64,000 nucleotides of DNA from Nitrospiraceae bacterium (GCA_013140715.1 JABFSG010000038.1:1-64000); one strand, 5' to 3'. Positions 6,761 to 15,934 are shown, numbered from the stretch's first letter. The notes: generated by a model from the sequence alone, not told the origin. Made by a program: numbers and translations.

Positions 6761-7963
6761 ATGAATAACGATGCGATGACCATGGATAGCACAAAACGAC
6801 GGTTCTTTGCACCCTGCCCGCGCGGGCTCGAAGGCGTGCTCGAAACAGAACTCCATGGCCTCGGCGTGCCGGCGACGACCAAGACAGAAGGCGGTATCGG
6901 CTTTACAGCCCCCTGGTCGACCATGTACTGGGTGAATCTGAAATCTCACATTGCCAGCCGTGTACTCTGGGAAGTCGGTCACAGCCCCTATCGCTCCGAA
7001 GAGGATGTCTACCGTGCCGCCTATGCGCTTGCCTGGCCCGAATGGTTTGCACCATCGCAGACCATCAAAGTCAAGGTCAGCGCGCGCCGTTGTCCCCTCC
7101 CCAGCCTGGACTTTCTCACCCTCCGGATCAAAGACGCAGTCTGCGATAAGTTCGTCGCCGCCAGACACAGAAGACCCAGCGTCGATACAGAGCGCCCGAA
7201 TATCAGGCTGGATGCCTTTCTCGACCAACAGACCGTCACGTTCTATCTCGACACCTCCGGCGAGCCGTTGTTTAAACGCGGGCATCGGATCGGCTCCGTC
7301 GAAGCGCCGTTGAGAGAAAATCTGGCAGCCGGAATACTCCGACTTGCCGGCTGGACCCCCAAAGAGATCCTGCTCGACCCCATGTGCGGAAGCGGCACCA
7401 TTCCACTCGAAGCCACCTTGATGGCCCGTCAAATCCCGCCTGGTATCTCTCGGAACTTTGCCTTCGAGCGGCTGCTGATCCACGATAGCCAACGTTGGGG
7501 CCATCTGCGCGAAGCGGCCCGTGCCAAACAACTGGCCGACGTTCCGTCCGCCATCTATGCCTCCGACCATGATCCAGCAATGGTAAAGATCGCGCAACGG
7601 ACATTTCAGAGCGCGGGGGTGGGGATCGATGTCCGCCTGAAGCAAAGCGATATTCTCGATTTCGAAGCCCCTGCCGACCAGGGCGTGATGGTAATCAACC
7701 CTCCCTATGGAGTCCGCCTCAGTCAGCCGGATGAGTTGGAATCGTTCTATCCCAAACTCGGCGATTGGCTGAAACAGCGGTTCGCTGGATGGCGCACCTA
7801 TATACTGACCGGCGATGCCCGCGTGCCGAAACTAATCGGCCTCGCCCCCTCCAAACGCATTCCGCTCTTCAATGGAGCGTTGGAATGCCGGCTCTATGAA
7901 TTTCTCATCGTCCAAGGAGGAGCGCGGCGACGTCTTGCTCCACCGCCGCAGCCTATAGGTTAG
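6761..7963 (+). CDS. THUMP-domain rRNA guanine-N2 methyltransferase (RlmL N-terminal-like)
   Basis: A 400-residue class I SAM-dependent RNA methyltransferase. It has an N-terminal ferredoxin-like part (FAPCPRGLEGVLETEL, residues 16-31), a THUMP region to about residue 165, and a Rossmann domain with LDPMCGSGTI (205-214) and NPPYG at 313-317, which marks base N2/N6 methylation. It corresponds to the first half of E. coli RlmL, which makes m2G2445 in 23S rRNA; the RlmK half is absent. Met codons at 6761, 6776 and 6782 are possible starts and none has a clear ribosome-binding site. Confidence 0.82.
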   Translation: MNNDAMTMDSTKRRFFAPCPRGLEGVLETELHGLGVPATTKTEGGIGFTAPWSTMYWVNLKSHIASRVLWEVGHSPYRSEEDVYRAAYALAWPEWFAPSQTIKVKVSARRCPLPSLDFLTLRIKDAVCDKFVAARHRRPSVDTERPNIRLDAFLDQQTVTFYLDTSGEPLFKRGHRIGSVEAPLRENLAAGILRLAGWTPKEILLDPMCGSGTIPLEATLMARQIPPGISRNFAFERLLIHDSQRWGHLREAARAKQLADVPSAIYASDHDPAMVKIAQRTFQSAGVGIDVRLKQSDILDFEAPADQGVMVINPPYGVRLSQPDELESFYPKLGDWLKQRFAGWRTYILTGDARVPKLIGLAPSKRIPLFNGALECRLYEFLIVQGGARRRLAPPPQPIG

Positions 7964-8056
7964 GAGTGGCACCTCCGTACCAGTTGCCGACTGCTTCGGC
8001 CTCAAGGAGAACGATACTGGACGCTGGTGGCCGGCTACCTGAAGATTCAGGTGCGG

Positions 8057-8971
8057 TTAGCCAAAAACCGAGGCCGCCAATTGCGGGAGCCAGGGAAGCA
8101 GGGCCACGCCCAGACAGATCGAGAGCGCCACGATCGAGGCGACCAGATCTTCATCCAGTCCGGTTTCTGCCGCAAAGATCACCGCCGTCACCGCCGAGGG
8201 CATCCCACCGATCAGAATCACCACCGCCCGTTCCACTCCCGTGAGATTCAGCAGCCAGGCCGCCATCCATCCCAGCAACAGCCCTCCCGCCATCCGCACC
8301 GCCACACCCAGGCATGTCAATGCCAAGGTCCGCCGCACCGAAGCAAAACTGATTGAGAGGCCGAGGAGGAGACTCGCGAGCGGAGTCGTCGTCATATGCA
8401 CCGGCGTGAGGATGTCGCGGAGCCACGAAGGCAGATGGAGTCCGGCGGCCTTCAGCACCAGCATAACGACCAGGGCCCAGAACGGAGGAGCGGAGAACAG
8501 GCGTATCAGGGCCGAGCGAGCTGAAGACAACGCAGAGCCATGCCAGAGGGCCAGCGCATAGAGAACCGTCAGGGTGAGGGTGGTTTGTCCGAGATCGAAG
8601 AGAATCGCCTGCGCGAGCCCCTCTTCTCCAAATGTCGCCAACGCCACCGGATAGGCAAAGTAAACGGAATTGATGCAGCCTACTGCAAGCAACCACCCAC
8701 CCTGTGACGGGCGAGAAAGGTGCAACAACCGAACGAGGGGCCAGGAGCACAGCAGCAGCGGAAGCGTCACAAGGCAGGCAGCCAGCGGCAGTTTCCAGGC
8801 CGTCGGCGCGAAAGCCACGCGATCCAGCGAAACGAGAATCGTCGCTGGCAGGCTGACAGAAAAGACGAGCGCCCCTAGCCTTTCTGCATGGGCCTTCCCG
8901 AGCAGGCCAAACAGACGAAGCAATGCGCCGACAACGAATAACACGAGAAATATCTGCAGAGACGCAGGCAT
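8057..8971 (-). CDS. AEC-family transporter (auxin efflux carrier fold)
   Basis: A 304-residue, very hydrophobic protein with about ten membrane segments, including SLPATILVSL in the first half and GCINSVYFAYPVALATFGEEG in the middle, both typical of the AEC/malonate transporter family. Such carriers export or import small organic anions or amino-acid-like substrates across the inner membrane; the substrate cannot be told from sequence. It ends about 90 bases from the convergent methyltransferase and diverges from the beta-propeller gene. Confidence 0.8.
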   Translation of the reverse strand: MPASLQIFLVLFVVGALLRLFGLLGKAHAERLGALVFSVSLPATILVSLDRVAFAPTAWKLPLAACLVTLPLLLCSWPLVRLLHLSRPSQGGWLLAVGCINSVYFAYPVALATFGEEGLAQAILFDLGQTTLTLTVLYALALWHGSALSSARSALIRLFSAPPFWALVVMLVLKAAGLHLPSWLRDILTPVHMTTTPLASLLLGLSISFASVRRTLALTCLGVAVRMAGGLLLGWMAAWLLNLTGVERAVVILIGGMPSAVTAVIFAAETGLDEDLVASIVALSICLGVALLPWLPQLAASVFG

Positions 8972-9166
8972 GCGAAAGAGTAGCAGAAACGATTGACCGG
9001 GACCTACGGAAAGGCGATGCCCACTGCCAACTCACGCCGCCGACTCAAACCGGCTGAGTTGACACACCATCTGGCAAAAAGTAGCCTATTCTCGTTCTCG
9101 GCCGTTGCCTGGATCCTGAGAAAGGAGGACCTCTTCCGGCATTCGCAATTCGAAAGGAGCCCTACC

Positions 9167-10330
9167 ATGAAACCGTTCCGACTCCTCTCCGTAACCCTTG
9201 TACTGCTCCTCTCCTGCACGTCGCTCGCGTCGGCAGAACTGCTGGCCCTCTTAAACTATGAGAGTAAGCAGGGCCAGCCGGTGAGACGAGAAGGGATCGC
9301 GATCATGGAGATCGATCCCGAGTCTCAGGACTTCGGGAAAATCTTGATGGACATTCCGTTACCGTCCGACCTCGTCGCTCACCACATCTTCTTCAACCGC
9401 GATCGGACCAAGGCCTACATCACGGCCTTGGGAAAAAGCGAACTGTACGTCATGGACCTGACGCGCTTTCCCTATCGGCTGCGGACGATTGCTGTGCCGG
9501 ATTGCCAGGTCTCGGAAGATCTGGTGGTGTCGGAAGATAACCGGACCTGGTACCTCACCTGTATGGGCTCCAGCTCAGTAATTATGGGAGATGCCCTGAA
9601 GGATGTACCCATCAAGACGATCCGCGCGGCTGCGCCGGCAACGCCTTTCATTCAGTATCCGCACGGCATTACGATTCACAATGGCATCGATCGAGTCCTC
9701 ATCACCAACACCGTCAAACCGGGTAATATGACGGAGGCAGGCGAGACGGTCACAGTACTGGAAGCCAGTACCGGCAAGGTGCTCTCGACACACAAAATCT
9801 CATCGAAACCATCCCCCGCCAAATCCGCCCCGGTCGAAGTAATGTTCGCCCCGAATGCTGATCCGCCGGTGGTCCATATTACCAATATGTTCGAAGCAAC
9901 TCTGTGGGCCGGGATCTGGGATCCAAAAACCCGATCCTTCTCCTTCAATCAGGTAGATGACTTCGGCGCACGAGAACAGGGGATGCCATTGGAAATACTC
10001 TACAACGCAAAGGGAGACCGCCTATACGTCACCACGGCCAAGCCGGGATTCGTCAATCTGTATGACACTATCGATCCGCGACAGCCCAAGTTTCTCCAGG
10101 CTATTCCAACCGCTCCAGGCGCCCACCATACGGTCCTGTCTCCCGACGAACGTTATCTGTTCGTCCAAAACAGTCTGCTCAATCTGGAAGGCATGAGCGA
10201 TGGATCGATCACAGTGATCGACTTGGCTAAGGGTGGGAAGGTGCTGGGGAACATCGACACCTTGAAAGCGCAGGGGTTCAACCCCAACTGCATCATGCTC
10301 CTTCCGAATCATTTTCGCCCAAGAGACTGA
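9167..10330 (+). CDS. exported YncE-like beta-propeller protein
   Basis: The ORF track starts this frame at 8993, but AAAGGAG precedes the ATG at 9167 and that start gives a good signal peptide ending ASAEL. The mature protein of about 365 residues contains repeated 40-50-residue units with D-ATGKV, YPHGITIH, LSPDERYLFV and VIDLAKGG patterns, as in seven-bladed YncE/YVTN propellers. A periplasmic binding or scaffold role is likely; no heme or metal motif is seen. It is flanked by the AEC transporter gene on the other strand and by a repeat-rich spacer. Confidence 0.75.
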   Translation: MKPFRLLSVTLVLLLSCTSLASAELLALLNYESKQGQPVRREGIAIMEIDPESQDFGKILMDIPLPSDLVAHHIFFNRDRTKAYITALGKSELYVMDLTRFPYRLRTIAVPDCQVSEDLVVSEDNRTWYLTCMGSSSVIMGDALKDVPIKTIRAAAPATPFIQYPHGITIHNGIDRVLITNTVKPGNMTEAGETVTVLEASTGKVLSTHKISSKPSPAKSAPVEVMFAPNADPPVVHITNMFEATLWAGIWDPKTRSFSFNQVDDFGAREQGMPLEILYNAKGDRLYVTTAKPGFVNLYDTIDPRQPKFLQAIPTAPGAHHTVLSPDERYLFVQNSLLNLEGMSDGSITVIDLAKGGKVLGNIDTLKAQGFNPNCIMLLPNHFRPRD

Positions 10331-10714
10331 GGGGTAACCCGTTCGTCTCCTGTGCTCGCGCAACGCGCGGTCTCCGAAAGCCCTCGCCTGGGCTACTGGC
10401 ACGTCTCGGCGTGCCAGTGGGTGGGCGGGTGAGAAAGTCGCGCGCAGTGGGAGACCAATCGAGCCACCCCTTTGAGAAAGTGACAAACAGGCTTGGAAGA
10501 AGTATTGCTGGGGCTGCTCCCCGTCAGGTACACATAGACCATCACTGATACCATTCTCCTCTCCCATTCTAAAACCCGGTGAATGCGTGCCTCAGCCTTG
10601 TGCAGAGTTGGCACACACCTGGGCAGAAAGTAGCCTACCCTCATTTTTTCCTTAGTACGATGAGGCTCAATTCAACCCCATTGAGGAAGTCGTCTGGTAT
10701 CCGTACACTGAGCC
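10331..10714. repeat. family C repeat copy 1 and surrounding spacer
   Basis: This 380-base gene-free stretch holds CTGTGCTCGCGCAACGCGCG near 10350 and GCGCAGTGGGAGACC with CCACCCCTTTGAGAAAG near 10440-10480, all shared with copy 2 at 12.37-12.54 kb. It also has a local inverted repeat TGGCACG...CGTGCCA at about 10398-10421. Nothing coding is seen. Confidence 0.6.
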
Positions 10715-11614
10715 ATGTCGATTTCACCCCTCGTGCGATTCGGCACCTCCACCTGGACCTATGAAGGCTGGCAGGGCCAGATCTATCAGAGGAAGTACGC
10801 TAAGACCTCGTTTGCGCGAGAGTGCCTGGGTGAATACTGCCAGTATCAATTTCAGGGAGAGCCGCTCTTCAGGACGGTCGGAAACGACTCGACCTTCTAC
10901 CGTCCGCCCACCACGAGCCAGCTGAGACGATACCTCAATCAGATTCCTGAAGACTTCGAGATGTGCTTTAAGGTCTGGGAAGAGATCACAATTCCCAGTT
11001 ACGCGAATCAACCACGTTACGGCGTGAGGGCTGGACAACCGAATGCACGGTTCCTCGACGCAAAACTCTTCAACGACCTCGTGCTCGCTCCCTACCGCGA
11101 AGCCAAGTTCGAGCCGCACACGGGCCCCTTCCTCTTCGAGTTCCAGCGGCACGGCCTGTCTACTGAAGAGTTCTGCACACGACTCGATACCTTCTTTAGC
11201 CAACTCCCGAAAGACTTCCGCTATTCAGTCGAGATCCGCAATCCAGGCCTGCTCGGCCCCGACTACCGAGCGATGCTGGAACGGCACGGGGTAGCGCACG
11301 TCTACAATCATTGGTCCTACATGCCGTCGTTGGCGGAGCAGCATCAGACGATGAATAGTTTTAGTGCTCCGTTCACCCTGCTGCGCCTGCTCACACCACT
11401 CAAGATGACCTATGAGGCCGCAAAGAAACAGGCTGAGCCCTACAACAAGATCGTGGGAGAGCTGCCGGAGATGCGGCGGGATACGGTTGAGCTCGTGAAG
11501 AAGGCAGTGGCGGACAATCGGAAGACCTATGTGTTGGTGAACAATCGGTCGGAGGGGAATGCCCCGCTGACAATTCAAGCGTTACAAGCCGGACTGAAGG
11601 CAAAGAATCAATAA
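10715..11614 (+). CDS. DUF72 (YecE-like) TIM-barrel protein
   Basis: A 299-residue DUF72 protein: RFGTSTWTYEGW at the N-terminus, NSTFYRPP-like VGNDSTFYRPPTTSQLRRY, then FKVWEEIT, FLFEFQ, YSVEIRNPGLL and a C-terminal VLVNNRSEGNAPLTIQAL. The family adopts a TIM barrel; its biochemical function is not established. It is followed 35 bases later by the PP-loop protein gene on the same strand, probably co-transcribed. No clear ribosome-binding site precedes the ATG. Confidence 0.85.
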   Translation: MSISPLVRFGTSTWTYEGWQGQIYQRKYAKTSFARECLGEYCQYQFQGEPLFRTVGNDSTFYRPPTTSQLRRYLNQIPEDFEMCFKVWEEITIPSYANQPRYGVRAGQPNARFLDAKLFNDLVLAPYREAKFEPHTGPFLFEFQRHGLSTEEFCTRLDTFFSQLPKDFRYSVEIRNPGLLGPDYRAMLERHGVAHVYNHWSYMPSLAEQHQTMNSFSAPFTLLRLLTPLKMTYEAAKKQAEPYNKIVGELPEMRRDTVELVKKAVADNRKTYVLVNNRSEGNAPLTIQALQAGLKAKNQ

Positions 11615-11649
11615 GAGAACGCTTCATTGCACAGAGGCGGGAGAAAGAC

Positions 11650-12330
11650 ATGTCGGCGAACGGGTTGCCTAAAGCATTACTCTGTTGGAGTAGCGGAAAA
11701 GACAGTGCCTGGACGTTGCATGTCTTGCGGAAACGTGGCGAGGTCGAGGTTGTCGGTCTCCTCACGACCATCAATGAAGTCCATGATCGTGTCGCCATGC
11801 ATGCCGTGCGCAAGACACTGCTGCAGGCGCAAGCAGATGCGGTGGGACTGCCGCTGTGGCCGGTACCTATTCCAAGCCCTTGCAGCAATCAGGAGTATGA
11901 AGCGGCCATGAGCGCAGTCATCCAGCGGGCACGAGCCGCGGGGATTACGATCATGGCATTTGGCGATCTATTCCTGGAAGACGTGCGGCGCTATCGGGAA
12001 ACGCAGCTGGCCTCGACCGGCATCACACCCCTGTTCCCGCTATGGGGGTTGCCGACGAATGAGTTGGCCATGACGATGATCCACAGTGGCCTCCGCGCCA
12101 GGCTCACCTGTATCGATCCGAAACAGATTTCCGCTTCATTCGTCGGGCGGGAGTTTGATGAATCGTTGCTCGCCGAACTCCCACCAAACGCCGATCCCTG
12201 TGGCGAGCGCGGGGAGTTTCATACCTTCGCCTATGCCGGACCGATGTTCCGCCATCCGATCCCGGTTGAGCGTGGCGAGATCGTGACACGAGATGGATTT
12301 GTCTTCGCCGATTTGCTCCCCTCCCAATAG
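11650..12330 (+). CDS. PP-loop ATPase, diphthine-ammonia-ligase-like
   Basis: A 226-residue adenine nucleotide alpha hydrolase. The PP-loop SSGKDS lies at residues 14-19, followed by the family strand VGLLTTINEVHDRVAMH and, later, FGDLFLEDVRRYRE and PLWGLPTNELA, all typical of the COG2102 group related to diphthine-ammonia ligase. Bacteria lack diphthamide, so the true substrate, presumably an adenylated amide-forming intermediate, is unknown. GGGAGAAAG precedes the ATG. It probably shares a transcript with the DUF72 gene. Confidence 0.78.
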   Translation: MSANGLPKALLCWSSGKDSAWTLHVLRKRGEVEVVGLLTTINEVHDRVAMHAVRKTLLQAQADAVGLPLWPVPIPSPCSNQEYEAAMSAVIQRARAAGITIMAFGDLFLEDVRRYRETQLASTGITPLFPLWGLPTNELAMTMIHSGLRARLTCIDPKQISASFVGREFDESLLAELPPNADPCGERGEFHTFAYAGPMFRHPIPVERGEIVTRDGFVFADLLPSQ

Positions 12331-12370
12331 ACTCCAGTGCACAAGGAGTGCGCACACAAGAGAAGAAAGA

Positions 12371-12540
12371 GGTAGCCCGTTCATCTCCTGTGCTCGCACA
12401 ACGCGCGGTCGCGGACTCCCCTCGTTGGACGCGCGCAGTGGGAGACCGAACGGACCACCCCTTTGGGAAGGTATCAAGCAGGCCTTGGGACCCCGTAAGT
12501 ATGTGCAGTGCGTCCTTGCGCTGAGACGACACTCATCCTA
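12371..12540. repeat. family C repeat, copy 2
   Basis: The most complete copy: CTGTGCTCGCACAACGCGCG, CCCCTCGTTGGACGCGCG, GCAGTGGGAGACCGAACG and CCACCCCTTTGGGAAGG. Sections recur at 10.33-10.56 kb and, inverted, at 14.63 kb and 53.1 kb. Confidence 0.65.
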
Positions 12541-12721
12541 GAAAAAAGTGGGCTTGTCTCACATTCCTTTTCCCCGAAATATGCAGCTGGTTCCTTCTAT
12601 GACCGAAGTGTGGAAGGCCTCGATCCACGCCAGGGTCCGCTTGACAGCTTCATGTGCAGTTGTTAGGTTTTCGCCCTAGAGTTTTACTATGGATTTATAG
12701 ACCGATGCCTTCAGGCAAGCC

Positions 12722-12778
12722 TAACTCAATGACAGAGCAACGGTTTTGTAAACCGTCCTGGGCCGGATTTGTAACCCT
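12722..12778 (+). pseudogene. tRNA-Thr(UGU)-like relic
   Basis: The stretch AACTCAATGACAGAGC resembles a D arm and is followed by a perfect five-pair anticodon stem ACGGT/ACCGT around the loop TTTGTAA, giving anticodon TGT (Thr). The T arm is degraded (GGATTTGTAACCC without a normal stem) and no acceptor pairing is found, so this is a remnant rather than a working tRNA. Confidence 0.4.
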
Positions 12779-13023
12779 GTGAAAACGTGAGCAACCACGT
12801 ATGAACACTGGTGAAACTGCGTTTCAAGCCTTCCGACATTTTCCGTAGAATTCCCTCGTTTCCCCCACTCTATTCACAGCACTTTTTCGCAGGGTGGACA
12901 TGCCCAGCTTTGTCCTTGCACGTCCGTCGCGTCCCTCCTAGAATGAGCCTCTCTGCGAGGCTGCCCTGCCCTCGGGTCGCGTCCACGGTCACGTCCCTGT
13001 CCATCATTCTTGCGGAGGCAATA

Positions 13024-13583
13024 ATGACTCTTCGAAATGCTGTGAATGATCGTATCTGGTACGAAACCGCAGACAAGCGGTCATTCGCGTTTCTGGTAGA
13101 CAGACCGATCGCCCTTGGCCATTCTCAATTGGTTATCTCAATCCCCCACGGTATTCAGGGGAAGAGGCTTTCAACCTTGCCGCAACACACATAGTCCTAT
13201 GTATCGAGAGATTTCGATCCACCTTCAAGTCCCTGAACATTGGAGAGTGGAGCGCTCTAGCACGGTACACTGGAACAGCGGGAAACTATGTGAAAACACT
13301 GGTCCTGAAGGCCAGTGCGAAAGAAGAACTGGGAGAGGAGTATAAAGTTCACCTCGTCCCCTGCTTCTCATCCCATATTGAATCCGCTAATAACCTATTC
13401 CGTGCGCGATTCGGCGGGAATGATGTGGGCGGATTGCTGCATTGGATTGGACAACGCGAGCAGCTGGTCGACTATGACATGGTGTCGGCGGCCGATGATG
13501 TGGTCAAGAAGCGCGTAGAGTCCTTCTCCCTAACGAGTCTGGCTGCATTGTTGAGATGTCCGATATCACCAGCGACGCCCTAG
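13024..13583 (+). pseudogene. frameshifted HIT-like protein gene
   Basis: GGAGG precedes the ATG at 13024. The first frame reads IWYETADKRSFAFLVDRPIALGHSQLVIS, like the N-terminal half of HIT nucleotide-binding proteins. From about 13158 the continuation is in another frame: GEEAFNLAATHIVLCIERF, then YKVHLVPCF and onward to the TAG at 13581. Adding one G within the GGGG run at about 13157-13160 would join them into about 186 residues. The expected histidine triad is weak (one His in VHLVP), so family assignment is tentative. It could be real decay or a base-calling error. Confidence 0.5.
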
Positions 13584-13930
13584 CGTGGCCTGATTTCTGG
13601 AACCGAATCGAGGGCGCTTTCCCAACGAACTGGTTGTATGCCACCACTGCACCCACTTACGTGCGACCTGTAAGAATTAATTCCGGTTACTCGCCCACCG
13701 TTAAGCCAAATTATTTTATGATCGTTCCAACCAAACCCCGCGCCAGAAACGCAGTATTGCCACGCCTCTTGCCGCCCTTGGATTTGACGATCCGTCGGGG
13801 TCCCCATGACTTCAAGCACCCTTTCTTTTGAGTCTCCAACATTCAAGAGAATAGTTTTATTATCAAGCGTTCCGCAGCCTGCCACTAAGAGCGAAAGAGT
13901 TACTGCTATCGCTGTGATTGAGGCACGCAT
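13580..13930 (-). CDS. small SmpA/BamE-like lipoprotein
   Basis: The ORF track extends this frame to 14383, but the natural product starts at the ATG at 13930 (GGGAGAAG upstream) with a signal segment and lipobox LVAGC. The 116-residue protein then reads LLNVGDSKERVLEVMGTPT, the pattern of SmpA/OmlA (BamE) domains in which a helix-turn precedes GxP, followed by WQYC and IIWLNGGRVTGI. BamE helps outer-membrane protein assembly; small SmpA-like lipoproteins have diverse and mostly unknown roles. The upstream extension is an artefact over an integrase relic. Confidence 0.7.
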   Translation of the reverse strand: MRASITAIAVTLSLLVAGCGTLDNKTILLNVGDSKERVLEVMGTPTDRQIQGRQEAWQYCVSGAGFGWNDHKIIWLNGGRVTGINSYRSHVSGCSGGIQPVRWESALDSVPEIRPR

Positions 13931-14049
13931 AACTTCTCCCGAAGGAGTGGAACTATAATTCGACAAAAGATGAGAGGGCGTGGGCCTCGCAGGGAGGCTC
14001 ATTGTAGTAGGGGGGGGCGAACAAACCACAAGGCGAGGGCTGAATGGAA

Positions 14050-14250
14050 TTAGCATCGGCCAACCGACCTTCCAACAACCCCTTTTGGGTCTGTAGTAAT
14101 CCGATCGGCCCGTTCCTGCAGCGCCTGGGCCAGTGGCGCGACGGCCAGATAGGCATACTTGGCCGTCTGGCTTAAGCTGCGATGATTGAGCGCCCCCTGG
14201 ACGACGCCGAGGCTCGCGCTCTGGTTGAGTAGGTCGCTGTGTGAAGGGGC
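14050..14250 (-). pseudogene. tyrosine recombinase (integrase) C-terminal relic
   Basis: On the minus strand the frame reads HSDLLNQSASLGVVQGALN followed by HRSLSQTAKYAYLA, matching the end of the tyrosine recombinase catalytic domain: the H-x-x-R-like His segment, the LGH-equivalent LNH, and the T-x-x-Y-A-x-L nucleophile region. The catalytic Tyr is still in place. The upstream domains are absent: the open frame continues only into unrelated sequence. It is a fragment of a lost integrative element. Confidence 0.6.
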
Positions 14251-14383
14251 AAGAAAAGGGGTCGGGAGTCTTTGTTTGATGACAGGAACATTTCCGGATG
14301 ACCGAGACAATACCAAGAACTCTCTCGCCTGGACAAAGAGAACAGTAGCAGGAAGCGTTTTCAACCTTGAACAATTCCGCCAA

Positions 14384-14817
14384 GCGCGCGCGTTATCTTC
14401 AGGGATGAGGGCTGATTAATCTTTCACTGCGCGCAACTTTCTCACCCACCTACTGGCACACCAAAACGTGTCATGACCCCGGGCGAGGACCTTCCAATTC
14501 TCATCACTCTCTTTGGAGGAGTGGCCAAGGCTGCCCTTGACTGCGCGCATCGAACGAGCACCTCCATCCTATAGATCCTTCCAAGCTCGCTCGTTCTCTC
14601 TCAGGGATGGGGGCTGATGGATCTTCTATTGCGCGCGTCCAACGAGGGGAGTCCTCGACCGCGCGTTGCGCGAGCACAGAAGATCATCAGGCTCCATCCC
14701 CGCCCTCTGTTCTGCGAGCAATAAGGGCACCTGGCCACTCCCTCCCATCTTTCGGAGGCCGCACGTTGCGCTGAGCTGACAGTCACCCTGGCTCAGAATG
14801 CCCCTACTTCTTCTCTG
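14384..14817. repeat. family C repeat copy 3 and related spacer
   Basis: About 430 bases without a gene. The part 14628-14690 is an inverted version of the family C core (CGCGCGTCCAACGAGGGGAG, CGCGCGTTGCGCGAGCACAG). The rest has related segments such as CTACTGGCAC near 14450 and repeated GGGGCTGAT-type motifs. No coding frame is convincing. Confidence 0.5.
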
Positions 14818-15294
14818 TCACGGGCGCTCTCTCCACTTCTGCCACTCCCACGGAGGAACAGGGTACTGGTCCACCCACAGGCCCCGCTTGCCGGTTCTCG
14901 CCTCAGATTCGAACCGCTTCATCGCCTTGTCCATGGGGCCAGACTTTGGATACCACCAACACCAACCTTCTTTGACCAACTCATGATTGACGTTAGTGCC
15001 ATCGGAGAGAACCACAGTGGCCGCCGTGCGCCGATCTTTTTCCTTACTGTGAAATTGGAGCGTGACCTCTTTCCCCAAGACAAGGGCAGACGTTGCCTGC
15101 GTGGCCTTCTCCCCGAAGGGCTGGCGCTGTTCCGGGCAATCGATCCCGCTCAGGCGGATACGTTCAGGACGTTTGTTGTGGAGGACTTCAATCCTGTCGC
15201 CCTCAAGGACCGCGACCACTTGGCCGGTGAACTCCCCGGCCAGGGTGGATGGGGCAAACCACAGAGTCAACAGCATCGCGAAGAGAAAGAGCAT
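14818..15294 (-). CDS. exported thermonuclease-family (SNase) protein
   Basis: A 158-residue staphylococcal-nuclease-fold protein with a signal peptide ending STLAG. The core reads GQVVAVLEGDRIEV, RIRLSGIDCPEQRQPFG and later VKEGWCWWYPK. In the family the calcium/catalytic set includes the first Asp of DGDT, the second Asp, and Asp and Glu of IDxPE, with Arg in RLxG. Here DGDT is EGDR while Arg, Asp and Glu of RLSGIDCPE remain, so activity is plausible but altered. It probably degrades extracellular or periplasmic nucleic acid. Confidence 0.8.
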   Translation of the reverse strand: MLFLFAMLLTLWFAPSTLAGEFTGQVVAVLEGDRIEVLHNKRPERIRLSGIDCPEQRQPFGEKATQATSALVLGKEVTLQFHSKEKDRRTAATVVLSDGTNVNHELVKEGWCWWYPKSGPMDKAMKRFESEARTGKRGLWVDQYPVPPWEWQKWRERP

Positions 15295-15543
15295 AGGGCC
15301 TCATGCTAACAGGCTTCGTAGCCCCTGGCGAGGGATTTATCGTCGGGTTATAGAAATACCTATCCCTATGCCCTGGTTCTCTCATCTCCAGGATGCTCAG
15401 ACAATCAGTCACCCCAAGAGACAAAAAGAGCTGGTGGGAGTGGAGCCGGAACTTCGCCTACCAGGCATTCTTGACAGGCTACCGAAACGCTGTGTAAGGT
15501 CATTTTCTCGACAGTACATTCTAACCAGGGAGGCAAGACGACG

Positions 15544-15888
15544 ATGAGCAGCAAATTCTACCGTGGAGCCCTCATTCTGGCTGCGCTTGGAGCATTCTTC
15601 GTGAGTGCCCCCATGGTGAACGCCCAGCCGTCCCCCGCCAGCAACGTCATGGATGCCGTTGCGCACGCCAAGGAAGCAGTGGACCATGGCAAACAGGGCC
15701 ATGCAGACGCGCTCGTCGCCCATGCGGAAAAGTCCCTGCAGTATGCTGAGAGGGGAGGCAAAGGCTCGCATGTGGCCGAAGGGATGAAGCATCTCAAAGA
15801 AGCCATCGAACATGGCAAAGCTGGTCACGCCGACGTCGGCACCCAACATGCCGAAGCCGCCCTCCAGCATTTGTCCGAAGCCAAGTAG
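15544..15888 (+). CDS. smbP: SmbP-like small metal-binding protein
   Basis: A 114-residue exported protein with signal peptide ending NAQ. The mature part is nearly all seven-residue units of the type A-x-x-H-x-x-x, for example AVAHAKEAVDHGKQGHADALVAH, as in the SmbP protein of ammonia oxidisers that binds several divalent metal ions in the periplasm through His and acidic residues. A paralogue lies at 33824-34168. GGGAGG precedes the ATG. A hairpin terminator follows 20 bases after the stop, so this is a single-gene unit. Metal identity is not determined by sequence. Confidence 0.8.
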   Translation: MSSKFYRGALILAALGAFFVSAPMVNAQPSPASNVMDAVAHAKEAVDHGKQGHADALVAHAEKSLQYAERGGKGSHVAEGMKHLKEAIEHGKAGHADVGTQHAEAALQHLSEAK

Positions 15889-15909
15889 CCGACATTCTCG
15901 CGAACGCAT

Positions 15910-15934
15910 GGAGGGAGCGGCTAGAGCTCCCTCC
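15910..15934 (+). terminator. hairpin terminator after smbP copy 1
   Basis: A nine-pair perfect stem GGAGGGAGC/GCTCCCTCC with a seven-base loop, followed by TCCTTGTCC. The T-run is weak, so efficiency is uncertain. Confidence 0.5.

Noticed and set aside
6761-7963. Full-length RlmKL fusion
   Set aside because: Only the RlmL half is present; the sequence ends after the first methyltransferase domain with no RlmK continuation.
13931-14383. N-terminal extension of the SmpA-like ORF to 267 residues
   Set aside because: The extension crosses the integrase relic in another frame and is Pro/Arg/Ser-rich; the lipoprotein signal and ribosome-binding site place the start at 13930.
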